Source of the DNA: Methanoregula sp.
GTDB lineage: Archaea; Halobacteriota; Methanomicrobia; Methanomicrobiales; Methanospirillaceae
Assembly: GCA_026625165.1 (NCBI GenBank)
Contig: CP112999.1
Location: forward strand, 868,001-932,000
Direction of reading: 5' to 3'
Length of the DNA stretch: 64,000 nt
The position numbers were made by a program, and so were the translations under genes. The number at the start of each line of letters is the position of its first letter. The first letter of the stretch is position 1. Below, piece by piece: positions 20,953 through 29,462 of the stretch. The notes beneath the pieces were generated by a model that made no database searches, was not told where the DNA came from, and was given only the letters and a program-made list of their open reading frames with translations.

Positions 20953-22158
20953 TTACGGCGATCCTGCCGCTTGCGGGGTGATCCTGTAATTTTCCAATGG
21001 TACAGAGATCTCGAACCGCACGCCCGTCCCCGGTTCTCCGGTCTCCCGGATCACGATACCGGTAATCCCGAGGATTTCGCGGGATAAAAACATCCCAAGC
21101 CCGGTGTTTTTCCCAAATCCCCGAAGAAAGATGCGTTCCTTGTCTTCCATGGCAATGCCGACGCCATTGTCCGTATACACGATCACCAGTCCTTCCGGTG
21201 TTTCGCGGCATGAGAATGCCATGGTCGTGACATGCTTGCCATGCCGGATAGAGTTTTCCATAAGATTGTAGAACACTTTCTCGATAAGAGGATCGGCATA
21301 GATCACAAGGCCGGAGAATGCAACTTCAGGGGAGATCCCGCCTGCCTTCAGCGAGTCTGCCGCCCTCCTAATTACGGCACGAACATCCTCCCACTCCGGT
21401 GCTTTCACGCCAATGTCCTGGTAAAACCTCGTGAACTCGATCTGTCGCTGGATAGCTTCGGAAATCTCCAGTTCCTTTTCAATATACTCTAGGATCACCG
21501 GGTTCTTTCCTGCCTCCTCTTTTGAGATTTCAAGGAACGCGAGCAGCGCCATGAGCTTATTCAGGATGTCGTGCCGTGTCACAGACGAGAGAATGTTGAG
21601 TTTCTGGTTTGCCTGCTGCAGCGCCTTGCCGATCTTCCCGCGTTCGATGACATCGTTTTTGAGTATCTCGTTGACCTCGGAGAGTTCGCGGGTCCTGTCG
21701 GCAACCCGGCTCTCGAGCGTACGGGCCAGATCCTCCAGTTGTTTCTGCGTGATGCGGCGCTCTGCTACCTCCTGCTCGAGGTTTGCCTGGTTGCTCCGGA
21801 TCTCCCATATAAGGAGTGCGACGACTGCCATCATCAGGATGAAGACCGCACGGTTCAGGAGATCGGACTGGTTGGTGCGGGCTGTTATTATGCTCCCGAC
21901 AAGGAGTGCACCGGATATCAGCCAGGCCGTAAAAAAAGGGGAGTACCGGTTGGTGAGCCAGATTGACATGAGGAGCGGGATAAGGTACAGTCCCCAGATG
22001 ACAAAACCGGCAGGTACAAGGACATCGGCCGCGAGGATGCCGGCGCACAGGCAGAGCATCGCGAGGACCATGAGCCGGTCTTTTTCCTGCTCCGTTCTTC
22101 CGAGGTCGATAAATACCATTGCGGTCCCGTCCCCTTTTAACTCAACATAGTAATTCAA
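20953..22158 (-). CDS. Membrane-bound sensor histidine kinase
   Basis: Up to 401 residues (an ATG 13 codons in is an alternative start). Four or so membrane helices (about 30-120) form the N-terminal sensor, with no large outside loop. A long coiled coil follows (about 122-185), then the H-box around His196 in SSVTRHDILNKLMALL, the N-box FYNLMENSIRHGKHV, and a G-box DNGVGIAMEDKERIF with GLGMFLSREI. The HDxxNK form of the H-box is typical of methanogen kinases of the HisKA_7TM-type neighbourhood. It lies alone; its partner receiver is unknown, but two receiver proteins occur in this window (7966 and 31399). Confidence 0.88.
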   Translation of the reverse strand: MNYYVELKGDGTAMVFIDLGRTEQEKDRLMVLAMLCLCAGILAADVLVPAGFVIWGLYLIPLLMSIWLTNRYSPFFTAWLISGALLVGSIITARTNQSDLLNRAVFILMMAVVALLIWEIRSNQANLEQEVAERRITQKQLEDLARTLESRVADRTRELSEVNEILKNDVIERGKIGKALQQANQKLNILSSVTRHDILNKLMALLAFLEISKEEAGKNPVILEYIEKELEISEAIQRQIEFTRFYQDIGVKAPEWEDVRAVIRRAADSLKAGGISPEVAFSGLVIYADPLIEKVFYNLMENSIRHGKHVTTMAFSCRETPEGLVIVYTDNGVGIAMEDKERIFLRGFGKNTGLGMFLSREILGITGIVIRETGEPGTGVRFEISVPLENYRITPQAAGSP

Positions 22159-22593
22159 AAAATAAGTATCTTGCCAGTTGTTCTTTCCTCTTTGTTTTGT
22201 TTTTGATCGAAGGTTCGGCTTACGCCTCCCTTCCCATTATTGAGGTTTAGACAAACCTCTCCGATTTTCCTCGTCAAGGTTTTGATAAACCTCTCCGATT
22301 TTCCTCGTCAAGGTTTTGATAAACCTCTCCGATTTTCCTCGTCAAGGTTTTGATAAACCTCTCCGATTCCGAAGCGGTTCCTTTTGAACCACGAGTATGA
22401 GAAGGTCAACACCGCTATCCTTCGAGTTTTCTTCTGGTTGCGCCTAGCCTGTCCCGCAGCACTTTTTTAATCTCGTTTTGTTCAGGAATATCATGGTGGG
22501 TTTCCATCTCCTGCCGGAACCCCTCGGTACTTATGTACCTCAATGCCTTATCGGTACACCGGTGCTTACGCACCTCAGTGCTTTTAAGACACC
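22159..22593. other. Gene-free interval with tandem and palindromic repeats
   Basis: No coding frame is supported between the kinase start and the end of the DUF2148 gene. The interval contains a 34-base tandem repeat and a second cluster of small hairpins (separate entries). Confidence 0.7.
22240..22368. repeat. 34-base tandem repeat, three full copies plus partial ends
   Basis: Full units lie at 22253-22286, 22287-22320 and 22321-22354, with partial units on both sides. The copies are identical. Each junction forms a small hairpin, AGGTTT-TGAT-AAACCT, and each unit carries the pyrimidine-rich stretch CTCCGATTTTCCTCGTC. There is no spacer variation, so this is not a CRISPR array. Confidence 0.9.
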
Positions 22594-22609
22594 TCAGTGC
22601 CTTAAAAGC
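22526..22609. repeat. Cluster of three small hairpins with ACCTCAGTGC direct repeats
   Basis: Perfect hairpins: GGTAC-TTAT-GTACC (22526-22539), GGTGC-TTAC-GCACC (22561-22574), and GCTTTTAAG...CTTAAAAGC (22580-22609, loop 12). The decamer ACCTCAGTGC (or ACCTCAATGC) occurs three times between them. The last hairpin spans the stop codon of the DUF2148 gene and might serve in termination or mRNA 3'-end protection. Confidence 0.75.
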
Positions 22610-23148
22610 AGATCAAAGAATATGTTTTTTCCTGAAGCCTTGAGGGGTATCCCGTATGCGACGCTGCACCCTGCAAGCCGCCCCTGCGCAAGCGCTGCAA
22701 CACCGGCGGTGAACATGACCCGGTTGTCCACGTTGTGGATGGATGCAGTTTTGACCGCAGAACCGACCGCGATGCCAAGGTCCGAGATCTTCATGACGCA
22801 GTTGAGCCCTTGGTAGAGCGTCTTTGCCTTTTTTGCTTTTGCAACCTTTGCCATTTCAACGCAGGTGGGATACCCGCACCCGCCGCAGTTGATGCCGAGC
22901 CCTTTTTTTCCTTCGACCCCGATCAGGATAGTGGCATCGCTTTCTTTTATTTTCTCCCCGTTGATCCGGAAGAAGTCAAGGCCAATTGCCTTTCCTATCC
23001 TGATAATCTCATCCCCAAGTTTTGCCTGCTCCTTTCCGGTCAGGACTTCGATCTTAATTGAGTCGCGGCCGACAGCTTTTGGTGCTGTCCGTGCCGCAAG
23101 GGCCATCAGGCCCGCGACCGATCTGACTGCATCTGATTCAATGGTCAT
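22594..23148 (-). CDS. DUF2148 ferredoxin-like domain protein
   Basis: A 184-residue protein with the family's conserved iron-sulfur-like motif GINCGGCGYPTCVEM around residue 90, a further Cys in GLNCVMK, and SDLGIAVGSAV near the C-terminal half. DUF2148 proteins are common in methanogens and other anaerobes; they probably bind a [4Fe-4S] cluster, but their reaction is unknown. The gene is divergent from the Fe-S aldo/keto reductase at 23274, separated by 125 bases, which may hold both promoters. Confidence 0.85.
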   Translation of the reverse strand: MTIESDAVRSVAGLMALAARTAPKAVGRDSIKIEVLTGKEQAKLGDEIIRIGKAIGLDFFRINGEKIKESDATILIGVEGKKGLGINCGGCGYPTCVEMAKVAKAKKAKTLYQGLNCVMKISDLGIAVGSAVKTASIHNVDNRVMFTAGVAALAQGRLAGCSVAYGIPLKASGKNIFFDLLLRH

Positions 23149-23273
23149 ACCCGTCAGTTTGTATCAGGAAATGAAAAATCTGCGGGTGTGGGGAACTGCA
23201 GCTCTCCAAGAATTGAATACCTTGTCCTCCAACATTATGACGGGATATATCGTCTTTCCCTTGTGTGGTGATC

Positions 23274-24512
23274 ATGTTATACCGTACCGTCCCCAAAACC
23301 GGCGACAGCCTTTCGGTTCTTGGCTTTGGCTGCATGCGCCTGCCCTCAACAAAGACCGGCGGCGTGGATGAGCAGCGTGCGATACGGCAGATCCGCTCTG
23401 CGATAGACAACGGGGTCAACTATATGGACACTGCACCAGTGTATCACCTCGGAAAAAGCGAGCAGGTGCTGGGCAAAGCCCTTGCCGACGGGTACCGGGA
23501 AAAAGTCCGGATTGCGACAAAACTCCCCCCATGGTCGGTTCAGACGAGAGCGGATATGGACCGGATCCTTAACTCGCAACTCCGGACTCTCAATACAGAT
23601 CATATCGATTATTACCTGCTCCACAGCCTCTCAAAAGAGGCTTGGGAGAGACTTAAAAGTCTCGGGGTAATGGAATTCCTCGATACTGCAAAAAAAGACG
23701 GGAGGATAAAGAACACGGGCTTTTCCTTCCATGGTGATACAGCAACATTAAAAGAGATCGTGGACGCGTATGACTGGGAATTCTGCCAGATCCAGTATAA
23801 CTACCTTGACGAGCACAACCAGGCTGGAACCGAGGGGCTGAAGTACGCGGCACAAAAACGCCTTGCGGTCATAATCATGGAGCCGCTGCGGGGAGGGAAC
23901 CTGGCCGGGCCAGTGCCGGACGAGATACAAAAGATCTGGGGCCGGGCACCTGTGAAGCGTTCACCTGCGGAATGGGGGCTGCGATGGGTGTGGAATCATC
24001 CCGAAGTCACAGTCGTCCTTTCAGGTATGAACAACGAAGCTCATATCGAAGAAAACCTTAAAGCTGCAGCATCAGCATTTCCGGACTCTCTCTCCCCTGA
24101 AGAATCAGCGCTGATCGCCCGGGTGAGGGACACCTACCGGCAGCTGATGAAGGTCGGCTGCACCGGCTGTGGTTATTGCATGCCCTGCCCGTCCGGAGTC
24201 GATATCCCTGGCTGTTTTGCACTTTACAATACCCATTACCTGTTTCCCCATGACCGTACCGCAAAATTCCTGTACATAGGGAGGCATGGAGGGGTTCTCG
24301 GGGACAGGTCCTATGCAGGGCTATGCCGGCAGTGCGGGAAATGCGAGAAGATCTGCCCCCAGCACCTGCCTGTCCCTTTGCTCATGAGGCAGGTGTCCCG
24401 CGAGATGGAGGGACGGGCCTTATGTCTTAAAATAATGCTAGTCAAGGGCGTGCTCTGGCTCTATGATAGAGCAGAGCGTGTCAGGCGGAAGCTTAAGAAA
24501 AAAACGATCTGA
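23274..24512 (+). CDS. Aldo/keto reductase with C-terminal 4Fe-4S domain
   Basis: About 412 residues from the ATG at 23274 (GTG codons lie just upstream, where GGTGATC acts as ribosome-binding site). The N-terminal 280 residues form an AKR barrel with the catalytic set: Asp and Tyr in YMDTAPVYHLGKSE, Lys in ATKLPP, His in HIDYYLLHSL. The C-terminal 100 residues carry CTGCGYCMPCPSGVD and CRQCGKCEKICPQHLPVP, two cysteine groups for [4Fe-4S] binding. This architecture is widespread in anaerobes as a 'predicted oxidoreductase'; its natural substrate is unknown. Electrons may flow between ferredoxin and NAD(P)H-dependent chemistry. Confidence 0.88.
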   Translation: MLYRTVPKTGDSLSVLGFGCMRLPSTKTGGVDEQRAIRQIRSAIDNGVNYMDTAPVYHLGKSEQVLGKALADGYREKVRIATKLPPWSVQTRADMDRILNSQLRTLNTDHIDYYLLHSLSKEAWERLKSLGVMEFLDTAKKDGRIKNTGFSFHGDTATLKEIVDAYDWEFCQIQYNYLDEHNQAGTEGLKYAAQKRLAVIIMEPLRGGNLAGPVPDEIQKIWGRAPVKRSPAEWGLRWVWNHPEVTVVLSGMNNEAHIEENLKAAASAFPDSLSPEESALIARVRDTYRQLMKVGCTGCGYCMPCPSGVDIPGCFALYNTHYLFPHDRTAKFLYIGRHGGVLGDRSYAGLCRQCGKCEKICPQHLPVPLLMRQVSREMEGRALCLKIMLVKGVLWLYDRAERVRRKLKKKTI

Positions 24513-24731
24513 AACAATTTTCAGTTGCTTGCCTATTGACCCGGCTCCGGGGACGGGGTACTATCGCATACTCGGTAAACGTTGACCAATTGACCCTGAT
24601 GGACAAATCAAACAATGTCCTCGTATACAAAATACCGTCTGCGGTGCCAACAACGACGGTGTAACCGGCCCGGCTGCCCCCCCCCTCTTTTTAATGATCC
24701 GATTTGATGATTCGATTCTGACCTGAACAGA

Positions 24732-24965
24732 TTACACCAGTGGTATCTGCAGAGAATACCATGCAAGCCCGGCAATACAGATCGCCGAGCATACAAATAC
24801 AAGGGAGATATTTATTGCTTTTTGTGATCCGGTCATTGCCGACCACTCGCTTTTCTGGGTTTTGAATACAAACCCTAAAAAAAGACCGATCGCAGTTCCC
24901 GCCATTGCGCCAAGTGAGATAACCATCAGGATCGCAAATGTATCGTTGATCATGGCGTCCCCCAT
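24732..24965 (-). CDS. Small two-helix membrane protein
   Basis: A 77-residue protein with two clear membrane helices (about 8-31 and 49-72) separated by a polar loop (KTQKSEWSAMTGSQK). The first helix is Gly-rich (GAMAGTAIGLFLGFVF). An inner ATG at 24953 (MINDTF) is an alternative start. I recognise no family. The balanced helix pattern argues for a real gene rather than a chance frame; function unknown. Confidence 0.55.
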   Translation of the reverse strand: MGDAMINDTFAILMVISLGAMAGTAIGLFLGFVFKTQKSEWSAMTGSQKAINISLVFVCSAICIAGLAWYSLQIPLV

Positions 24966-25301
24966 CCACGTTGCCCATGATCTGATATAAATCAGCCGTC
25001 AAATCCGTGTTTTTGATAAAATCATCGCCCCCGCAGGGTTTTAAAGGTTATCTGCAGAGAAATTTCCATCGAAAGACTTGGATTCGGAAAGAGCCGGCTC
25101 AGGCACAGTAAGTGGACAGGGGAATCAAAACCCGTAGGGAAATTAACTAGGAATTAAAATCAGGAATAATTTTTCCCGGGTTTCTTTTCATCATGATACC
25201 CTTATTCAAATCCTGCTTTCATGAACGAAAAGATAAAAAAGGTCAGGATGCCGGGACAAGGGTTGCGGGACTAATGGTTCTGATTTTTCAGACCAGTAAC
25301 A
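24966..25301. other. Gene-free interval
   Basis: I see no supported reading frame, RNA gene or clear repeat here. It contains the upstream region of the small membrane protein and AT-rich stretches near 25140-25190. Confidence 0.6.
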
Positions 25302-25505
25302 TCATTTTTTCACGATGAGCTTGTGCTTTTCAACATCAATGCTGTACGACTTCGGCTTGTCCAGCAGGTCGAGCGCGTTGATTTTCATGTCGATGAGTTC
25401 TGAGAAATTAAACGAATCGAATTTTTTCTCATCCTTCTCATGCCAGAACACGACAATGCCGTTCTCCATCTTCTTGCTGCTTGCGATCGGATGCATACAG
25501 TCCAT
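25302..25505 (-). CDS. Small protein of unknown function
   Basis: A 67-residue soluble protein, or 64 residues from the ATG three codons in (MHPIASSKKMENGIVV). It has alternating short beta-like and charged segments (GIVVFWHEKDEKKFDSF, then SYSIDVEKHKLIVKK), which suggests a small beta-rich fold. No family recognised. Codon use and an uninterrupted amphipathic pattern support it as real, but the evidence is limited. Confidence 0.5.
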   Translation of the reverse strand: MDCMHPIASSKKMENGIVVFWHEKDEKKFDSFNFSELIDMKINALDLLDKPKSYSIDVEKHKLIVKK

Positions 25506-25818
25506 TCTTGCGAAACCGGATTATCAAACTATCTGATCCGGTTAATCAGGCACCGGGCCGGTTTGAGCAGGTCGGGGAGTGTTCTTTAAACTGCCGTTCT
25601 CCGGTTGCAGGCTTGATCTATCATGATTAATTATTAATAATTGGAACACAGACAATAATCTGATGTACTGCCTCAGGGAAATGACCAGAGGTGTCGGGCA
25701 GGCACATGCCGTTCTTGGTAAGCGGAAGCCATTTTTCGTCGTATAATTTTTAAACAATTTGCCGGCATAACTGGCAAAACCGGTATAAAATTCTGACGAA
25801 TATTTCGGTGAAAAGATC
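25506..25818. other. Gene-free interval with one inverted repeat
   Basis: Arms CCGGAT and ATCCGG near 25515-25540 could form a hairpin upstream of the small minus-strand gene. A TATA-like stretch, ATAATTTTTAAAC, near 25742-25755 probably serves the HEAT-repeat gene at 25819. Nothing else is seen. Confidence 0.45.
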
Positions 25819-26265
25819 ATGGATATGTGTATGGAACAATCGGTTGGTGAATGGCCCGGATGCCTGCCTGAAGAAGGCAGGATCTACCATCTCATCAAAA
25901 AATCAAGGGGTGAGACGCTCCAAAATGACAGGATCGGGGCGGTCATAGCACTTGGGGAGAGCGGAGACCCCCGGGGGGTGCTCGCCCTTATGGACTGTTG
26001 CAGGGATGAAGACCCGGAGATCCGGAGGCATGCGACTGATGCGCTCTTAAAGATCAGGAGTGGTCGTTCGGTGCATGTTCTGATCGAGCGCATGAAGGAT
26101 AAGAATGAACAGCCGGTAACCCGCCAGTGTGCTGCAGTAGCACTTGCTGTAATCCGGACCTATAGTGCAATTGAAGGGCTTAAGGACCGGTTCTCTGATG
26201 CGGATGAGGATCCCTTCATCCGTTCCTATGTTGCCAAAGTGATGGACCAGACCAGAATATGGTGA
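25819..26265 (+). CDS. HEAT-repeat protein
   Basis: A 148-residue all-helical protein. Three HEAT-like units are visible: NDRIGAVIALGESGDPRGVL, then PEIRRHATDALLKIRSGRSV, then TRQCAAVALAVIRTYSAIEG, each with the Asp/Arg and Ala-Leu pattern of PBS-lyase-type HEAT repeats. Such proteins usually serve as interaction scaffolds. GGTGA about ten bases before the ATG supports the start. It stands alone. Confidence 0.75.
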   Translation: MDMCMEQSVGEWPGCLPEEGRIYHLIKKSRGETLQNDRIGAVIALGESGDPRGVLALMDCCRDEDPEIRRHATDALLKIRSGRSVHVLIERMKDKNEQPVTRQCAAVALAVIRTYSAIEGLKDRFSDADEDPFIRSYVAKVMDQTRIW

Positions 26266-26524
26266 AAAACCACGGGATATAAACAGGGATACCTACCGTC
26301 ATAAATTAAAAGAAATTCCCTTTTTCCCGTGATAATAATTTTTATCAGTCAGTGTACTTCAGACAATCCCGGGCATGTAAGTCATCTTTTGATCCATGAT
26401 ATGCCCGCCTGTATTTCACATCAGCACGTTTCCTGACGGAATTATCGGGGATCCTGTAATGGGGATACCCTCTGCAGAGATATGGAATGTGCAATAAATG
26501 GCATTTTTAAAAATTTTATTTTAA

Positions 26525-26557
26525 TTTTACCAAAAAAAGTAAAAATTGGTAAACGGG
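26525..26557 (-). terminator. Terminator-like element after the MarR-ABC operon
   Basis: Inverted arms TTTACC and GGTAAA flank A/T-rich DNA just past the stop of the ABC permease gene. On the minus strand the segment contains a run of seven T residues followed by more T-rich sequence, as in archaeal oligo-T terminators. Confidence 0.5.
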
Positions 26558-26563
26558 GCTCAA

Positions 26564-27655
26564 TCATTCAAGTGTCCGCCGGTAGGTTGTGATTCCCAGC
26601 GTTATTGCAGCTATGGAAAACACAAGGAGTGCGACAAGATCGAATGCCACGACATCCAGACCCTGCCCCCTCAGAATAATGCTCCTCAGTGCGTCCACAG
26701 AATAGTACTCGGGATTAATAACCGTTATCCAGCGCAGCCAGTCCGGCATCCCCCGTACCGGGTAAAATGCCCCGGAGGTCATGAAAAGGATCAGGTTAAA
26801 AAATGCCGTGATGGATGCGTACTCCTGCTGGTTGGAGAACCGCGAAGCAATGGATACCATGAGGCTGGTCACCCCGAGACTTGCGATAAAGATTACGACA
26901 AGGACTAGAAATATGTCCCAGAGGCTCCTGATAATGACTCCGGTTATGAGGACGCCCACAACAAAAATTATCAACCCCGCAAGAAACGCCCTGACAGTAC
27001 CGCTTGATATCATGCCGAAGATAATGCTGGAACGCTTGACTGGAGTGACCAGATAGCCCTCGTGAATGCCCATCTCGCGGTCCTTGATCAGCGCAATACC
27101 GCCGCCCATCATCGTGGTCATGAAGATTGCCATGACGATGACGCCCACACCAAAAAACTGGATGTACTTAATGTCCCCGTAAATTTTATTGACCGCCACC
27201 GGGTTTCTCGCGCCGGACTTTGAGAGCACCGCCTGTACACCGGCTTCGACAAGGGAAGGGGTCATATAGTCCGAGCTGTCCACATACAGCCGGACTGCAT
27301 GGTCGCTGGATATTTCTGAAGGGAACACCACGACACCGGTGACCTGTCCCCCGGCGAGCGCCTTTTTGGCTGCCCCTTCATCTGTATACACCGTGACATC
27401 GAAGAGCCGACCCTGGTCTTTTGCCTGCTGGAAATGGCCCAGATCCACAACCGATGATCTATAAAGGGGGGTCTCGGTAAACGGGGGCCCCTCCTGAACA
27501 ACCGCTATGGGCACGTGGGTGATCGTCCCTCCCATCGCATTGCCAAAGATCACGAGATACATGATGGGCATCAGGAGGGTGAAGATAAGGACAAACGGGT
27601 TGCCGAGGAATTTCTTGAAGTCCCGTTTGAAGATTGCAATCGCACCGCGGATCAT
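26564..27655 (-). CDS. ABC-2 type exporter permease
   Basis: A 363-residue membrane protein with one helix near the N-terminus (about 20-40), a large extracytoplasmic domain (about 45-165) and five further helices in the C-terminal half, including the ABC-2 signature region with the NPEYYSVDALR segment near the end. This is the DrrB/YhiH-like layout. With the ATPase at 27652 it forms an exporter, probably of lipids, drugs or other hydrophobic compounds. The start overlaps the ATPase stop in ATGA. Regulation is likely through the MarR protein encoded first in the operon. Confidence 0.85.
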   Translation of the reverse strand: MIRGAIAIFKRDFKKFLGNPFVLIFTLLMPIMYLVIFGNAMGGTITHVPIAVVQEGPPFTETPLYRSSVVDLGHFQQAKDQGRLFDVTVYTDEGAAKKALAGGQVTGVVVFPSEISSDHAVRLYVDSSDYMTPSLVEAGVQAVLSKSGARNPVAVNKIYGDIKYIQFFGVGVIVMAIFMTTMMGGGIALIKDREMGIHEGYLVTPVKRSSIIFGMISSGTVRAFLAGLIIFVVGVLITGVIIRSLWDIFLVLVVIFIASLGVTSLMVSIASRFSNQQEYASITAFFNLILFMTSGAFYPVRGMPDWLRWITVINPEYYSVDALRSIILRGQGLDVVAFDLVALLVFSIAAITLGITTYRRTLE

Positions 27656-28749
27656 GGGGTACGCCCCCTGACTGGCAGCCGGGCAGCCCCGTTCCCGCCT
27701 TCATCCAGTTTTCTGCCGGTGATATAAATGAAGACATCTTCGAGCGAAGGAGAACGTATCGAGATGGAGGTCATAGGAATAGAGAATTTTTCAAATATTG
27801 CGACAATCGCAGGCAATACCCTGCTCCCGTTCTTTGCCGAGATATGAAGGTGTTTTTCCTTTACTTCAACCGAGTTGATCAGGTTTGTCTGCCGTATTGC
27901 TGACAGGACCCCCTCGTCAATTGTATCAAACCCAATCTCGATCAGGTCGCCTTCAGGTATCAGGCGTTTGAGGTTCTCAAGATTATCCAGTGCCACGAGG
28001 CGCCCCTTGTCCACAAAGGCGATGCGCCGGCAGAGTTTTTCTGCCTCGTCCATGTAATGCGTGGTCAGGATGATCGTCGTGTTCTCCTCGTTGAGCATGG
28101 AGATCTGCTGCCAGACCTCCCTCCGTGATTCGGGGTCAAGGCCGATTGTCGGTTCATCAAGGAACAGGATGAGGGGATGGTGGATAAAAGCCCTGACGAT
28201 CTCAAGCTTCCGCCGCATTCCGCCGGAGAATGTACTGACCTTTGAATGGGCGCGATCTGCAAGGTCTGCCATTTTGAGCAGCTCCCAGATCCTGTCATCG
28301 AGGAAACGGTCTTCGACGTTAACGAGTTTTCCGTAAAATTCAAGGTTGTCATACGCGGTGAGTTCGACATCCAGCGTGCTGTTCTGGGGGCAGACCCCGA
28401 TGATCGCCCTGATCTTTTCAGGGTCCCGGACGATGTCAAACTCGTCTACGCAGGCAGTCCCTGCAGTCGGCTGGAGCAGTGTGGTCAGGATCCGTATCAG
28501 GGTGCTCTTTCCTGCCCCGTTGGGGCCGAGCAGACCGAATATTTCTCCCCGCTGTACATCAAAGGTCACGTCGTCGACCGCCCGCACCGTGCGATTACCG
28601 TTGAAGACCTTCGTTATATGATCGATCCGGATGATGCTCCTGTTGCCCGGGGTCAGACAGACATTTTCTCCACCTCTATTCCCAATGACAGGGAATGGAT
28701 TTCCGGTATTCCGGTCTTTTTGCATCGGTGGCATATGGGCAGGGCTCAC
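27652..28749 (-). CDS. ABC exporter ATPase (DrrA-like)
   Basis: Up to 365 residues from a GTG at 28749 that overlaps the MarR stop; ATGs at 28734 and 28725 are alternatives. After about 38 variable residues comes the ABC domain: Walker A GPNGAGKST, Q-loop GVCPQNSTLD, signature FSGGMRR, Walker B LILFLDEPT, switch His in LTTHYMDEAE. The C-terminal 80 residues match the DrrA-type extension (SLEDVFIYITGR). It powers the permease encoded next. Confidence 0.88.
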   Translation of the reverse strand: MSPAHMPPMQKDRNTGNPFPVIGNRGGENVCLTPGNRSIIRIDHITKVFNGNRTVRAVDDVTFDVQRGEIFGLLGPNGAGKSTLIRILTTLLQPTAGTACVDEFDIVRDPEKIRAIIGVCPQNSTLDVELTAYDNLEFYGKLVNVEDRFLDDRIWELLKMADLADRAHSKVSTFSGGMRRKLEIVRAFIHHPLILFLDEPTIGLDPESRREVWQQISMLNEENTTIILTTHYMDEAEKLCRRIAFVDKGRLVALDNLENLKRLIPEGDLIEIGFDTIDEGVLSAIRQTNLINSVEVKEKHLHISAKNGSRVLPAIVAIFEKFSIPMTSISIRSPSLEDVFIYITGRKLDEGGNGAARLPVRGRTP

Positions 28750-29183
28750 GGGATCTTCCCAAGGATTGTTCTTAAGGATTCAAGCGAGGAGCAGAGTTCT
28801 GCAAGGTCTGGCTCATCGAGATTCGAGAGGAGATTTTTCAGGTCGTTTTTATACAGGGTAACTGATTGCCGCAGGTGCTTTTTTCCCTCATCTGTGATGG
28901 AAATGTTGATCACGCGCCGGTCTGTCAGGTCAGGTTGGCGCTCCACCAGTCCGTCCTGGATTAACGTATCGATGAGCGCCGTCATATATGGTTTAGAGAT
29001 ATACAGGCGCCGCCCGATCTCGGACACGGGGAGCGTCCCCGCCTTCATCAGCACGCCCAGAACCCGGTACTGCGCCGCCTGCATGCCGGTGATACCATAT
29101 CCTGTTTTCATGATGTGCTTATGATAAAACGGCATCAGGGCAAGGAGGTATTCGGCAGCCCGGTCATGGATATCCTGTGTCAT
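28746..29183 (-). CDS. MarR-family transcriptional regulator
   Basis: About 145 residues from the ATG at 29183 (a TTG six codons upstream is possible). The winged-helix core reads QYRVLGVLMKAGTLPVSEIG, RRLYISKPYMTALIDTLIQD and GLVERQPDLTDRRVINISIT, with the DxR wing motif typical of MarR. It is first in an operon with an ABC exporter, the usual arrangement for a repressor that releases on binding an exported compound. A palindrome at 29255-29268 may be its operator. Confidence 0.87.
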   Translation of the reverse strand: MTQDIHDRAAEYLLALMPFYHKHIMKTGYGITGMQAAQYRVLGVLMKAGTLPVSEIGRRLYISKPYMTALIDTLIQDGLVERQPDLTDRRVINISITDEGKKHLRQSVTLYKNDLKNLLSNLDEPDLAELCSSLESLRTILGKIP

Positions 29184-29254
29184 GGTATCTTTCCCGTTCA
29201 AGATTGGGTTTTATTATTAGTTTTTTTACTTAATTATTTTCATTATGAACTGTT

Positions 29255-29268
29255 TGGTTATAAAACCA
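29255..29268. promoter_or_regulatory. Candidate MarR operator
   Basis: TGGTT-ATAA-AACCA, a perfect 14-base palindrome apart from its spacer, about 75 bases before the MarR start in the divergent region shared with the hydrolase gene at 29463. Role inferred from position only. Confidence 0.35.
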
Positions 29269-29462
29269 TTTACCGGGTGCCCTGCGATGGTTGCCCGCGG
29301 GCGAATTTTTCCTGGTAATTTTTTTGATTTTGTACTCTTTACCAAAAAGCGTTGCAGGATAGAATATCGGGTCACCATGTTGCATCCATATACAGACCAG
29401 TGCCACAAGCACAGGTGAACCCTTTATTATCCCCCTGTACAATAACCTCACATACGAATACG

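Noticed and set aside
22240-22368. Possible CRISPR array
   Set aside because: The repeats are back to back with no unique spacers, and no cas genes lie nearby.
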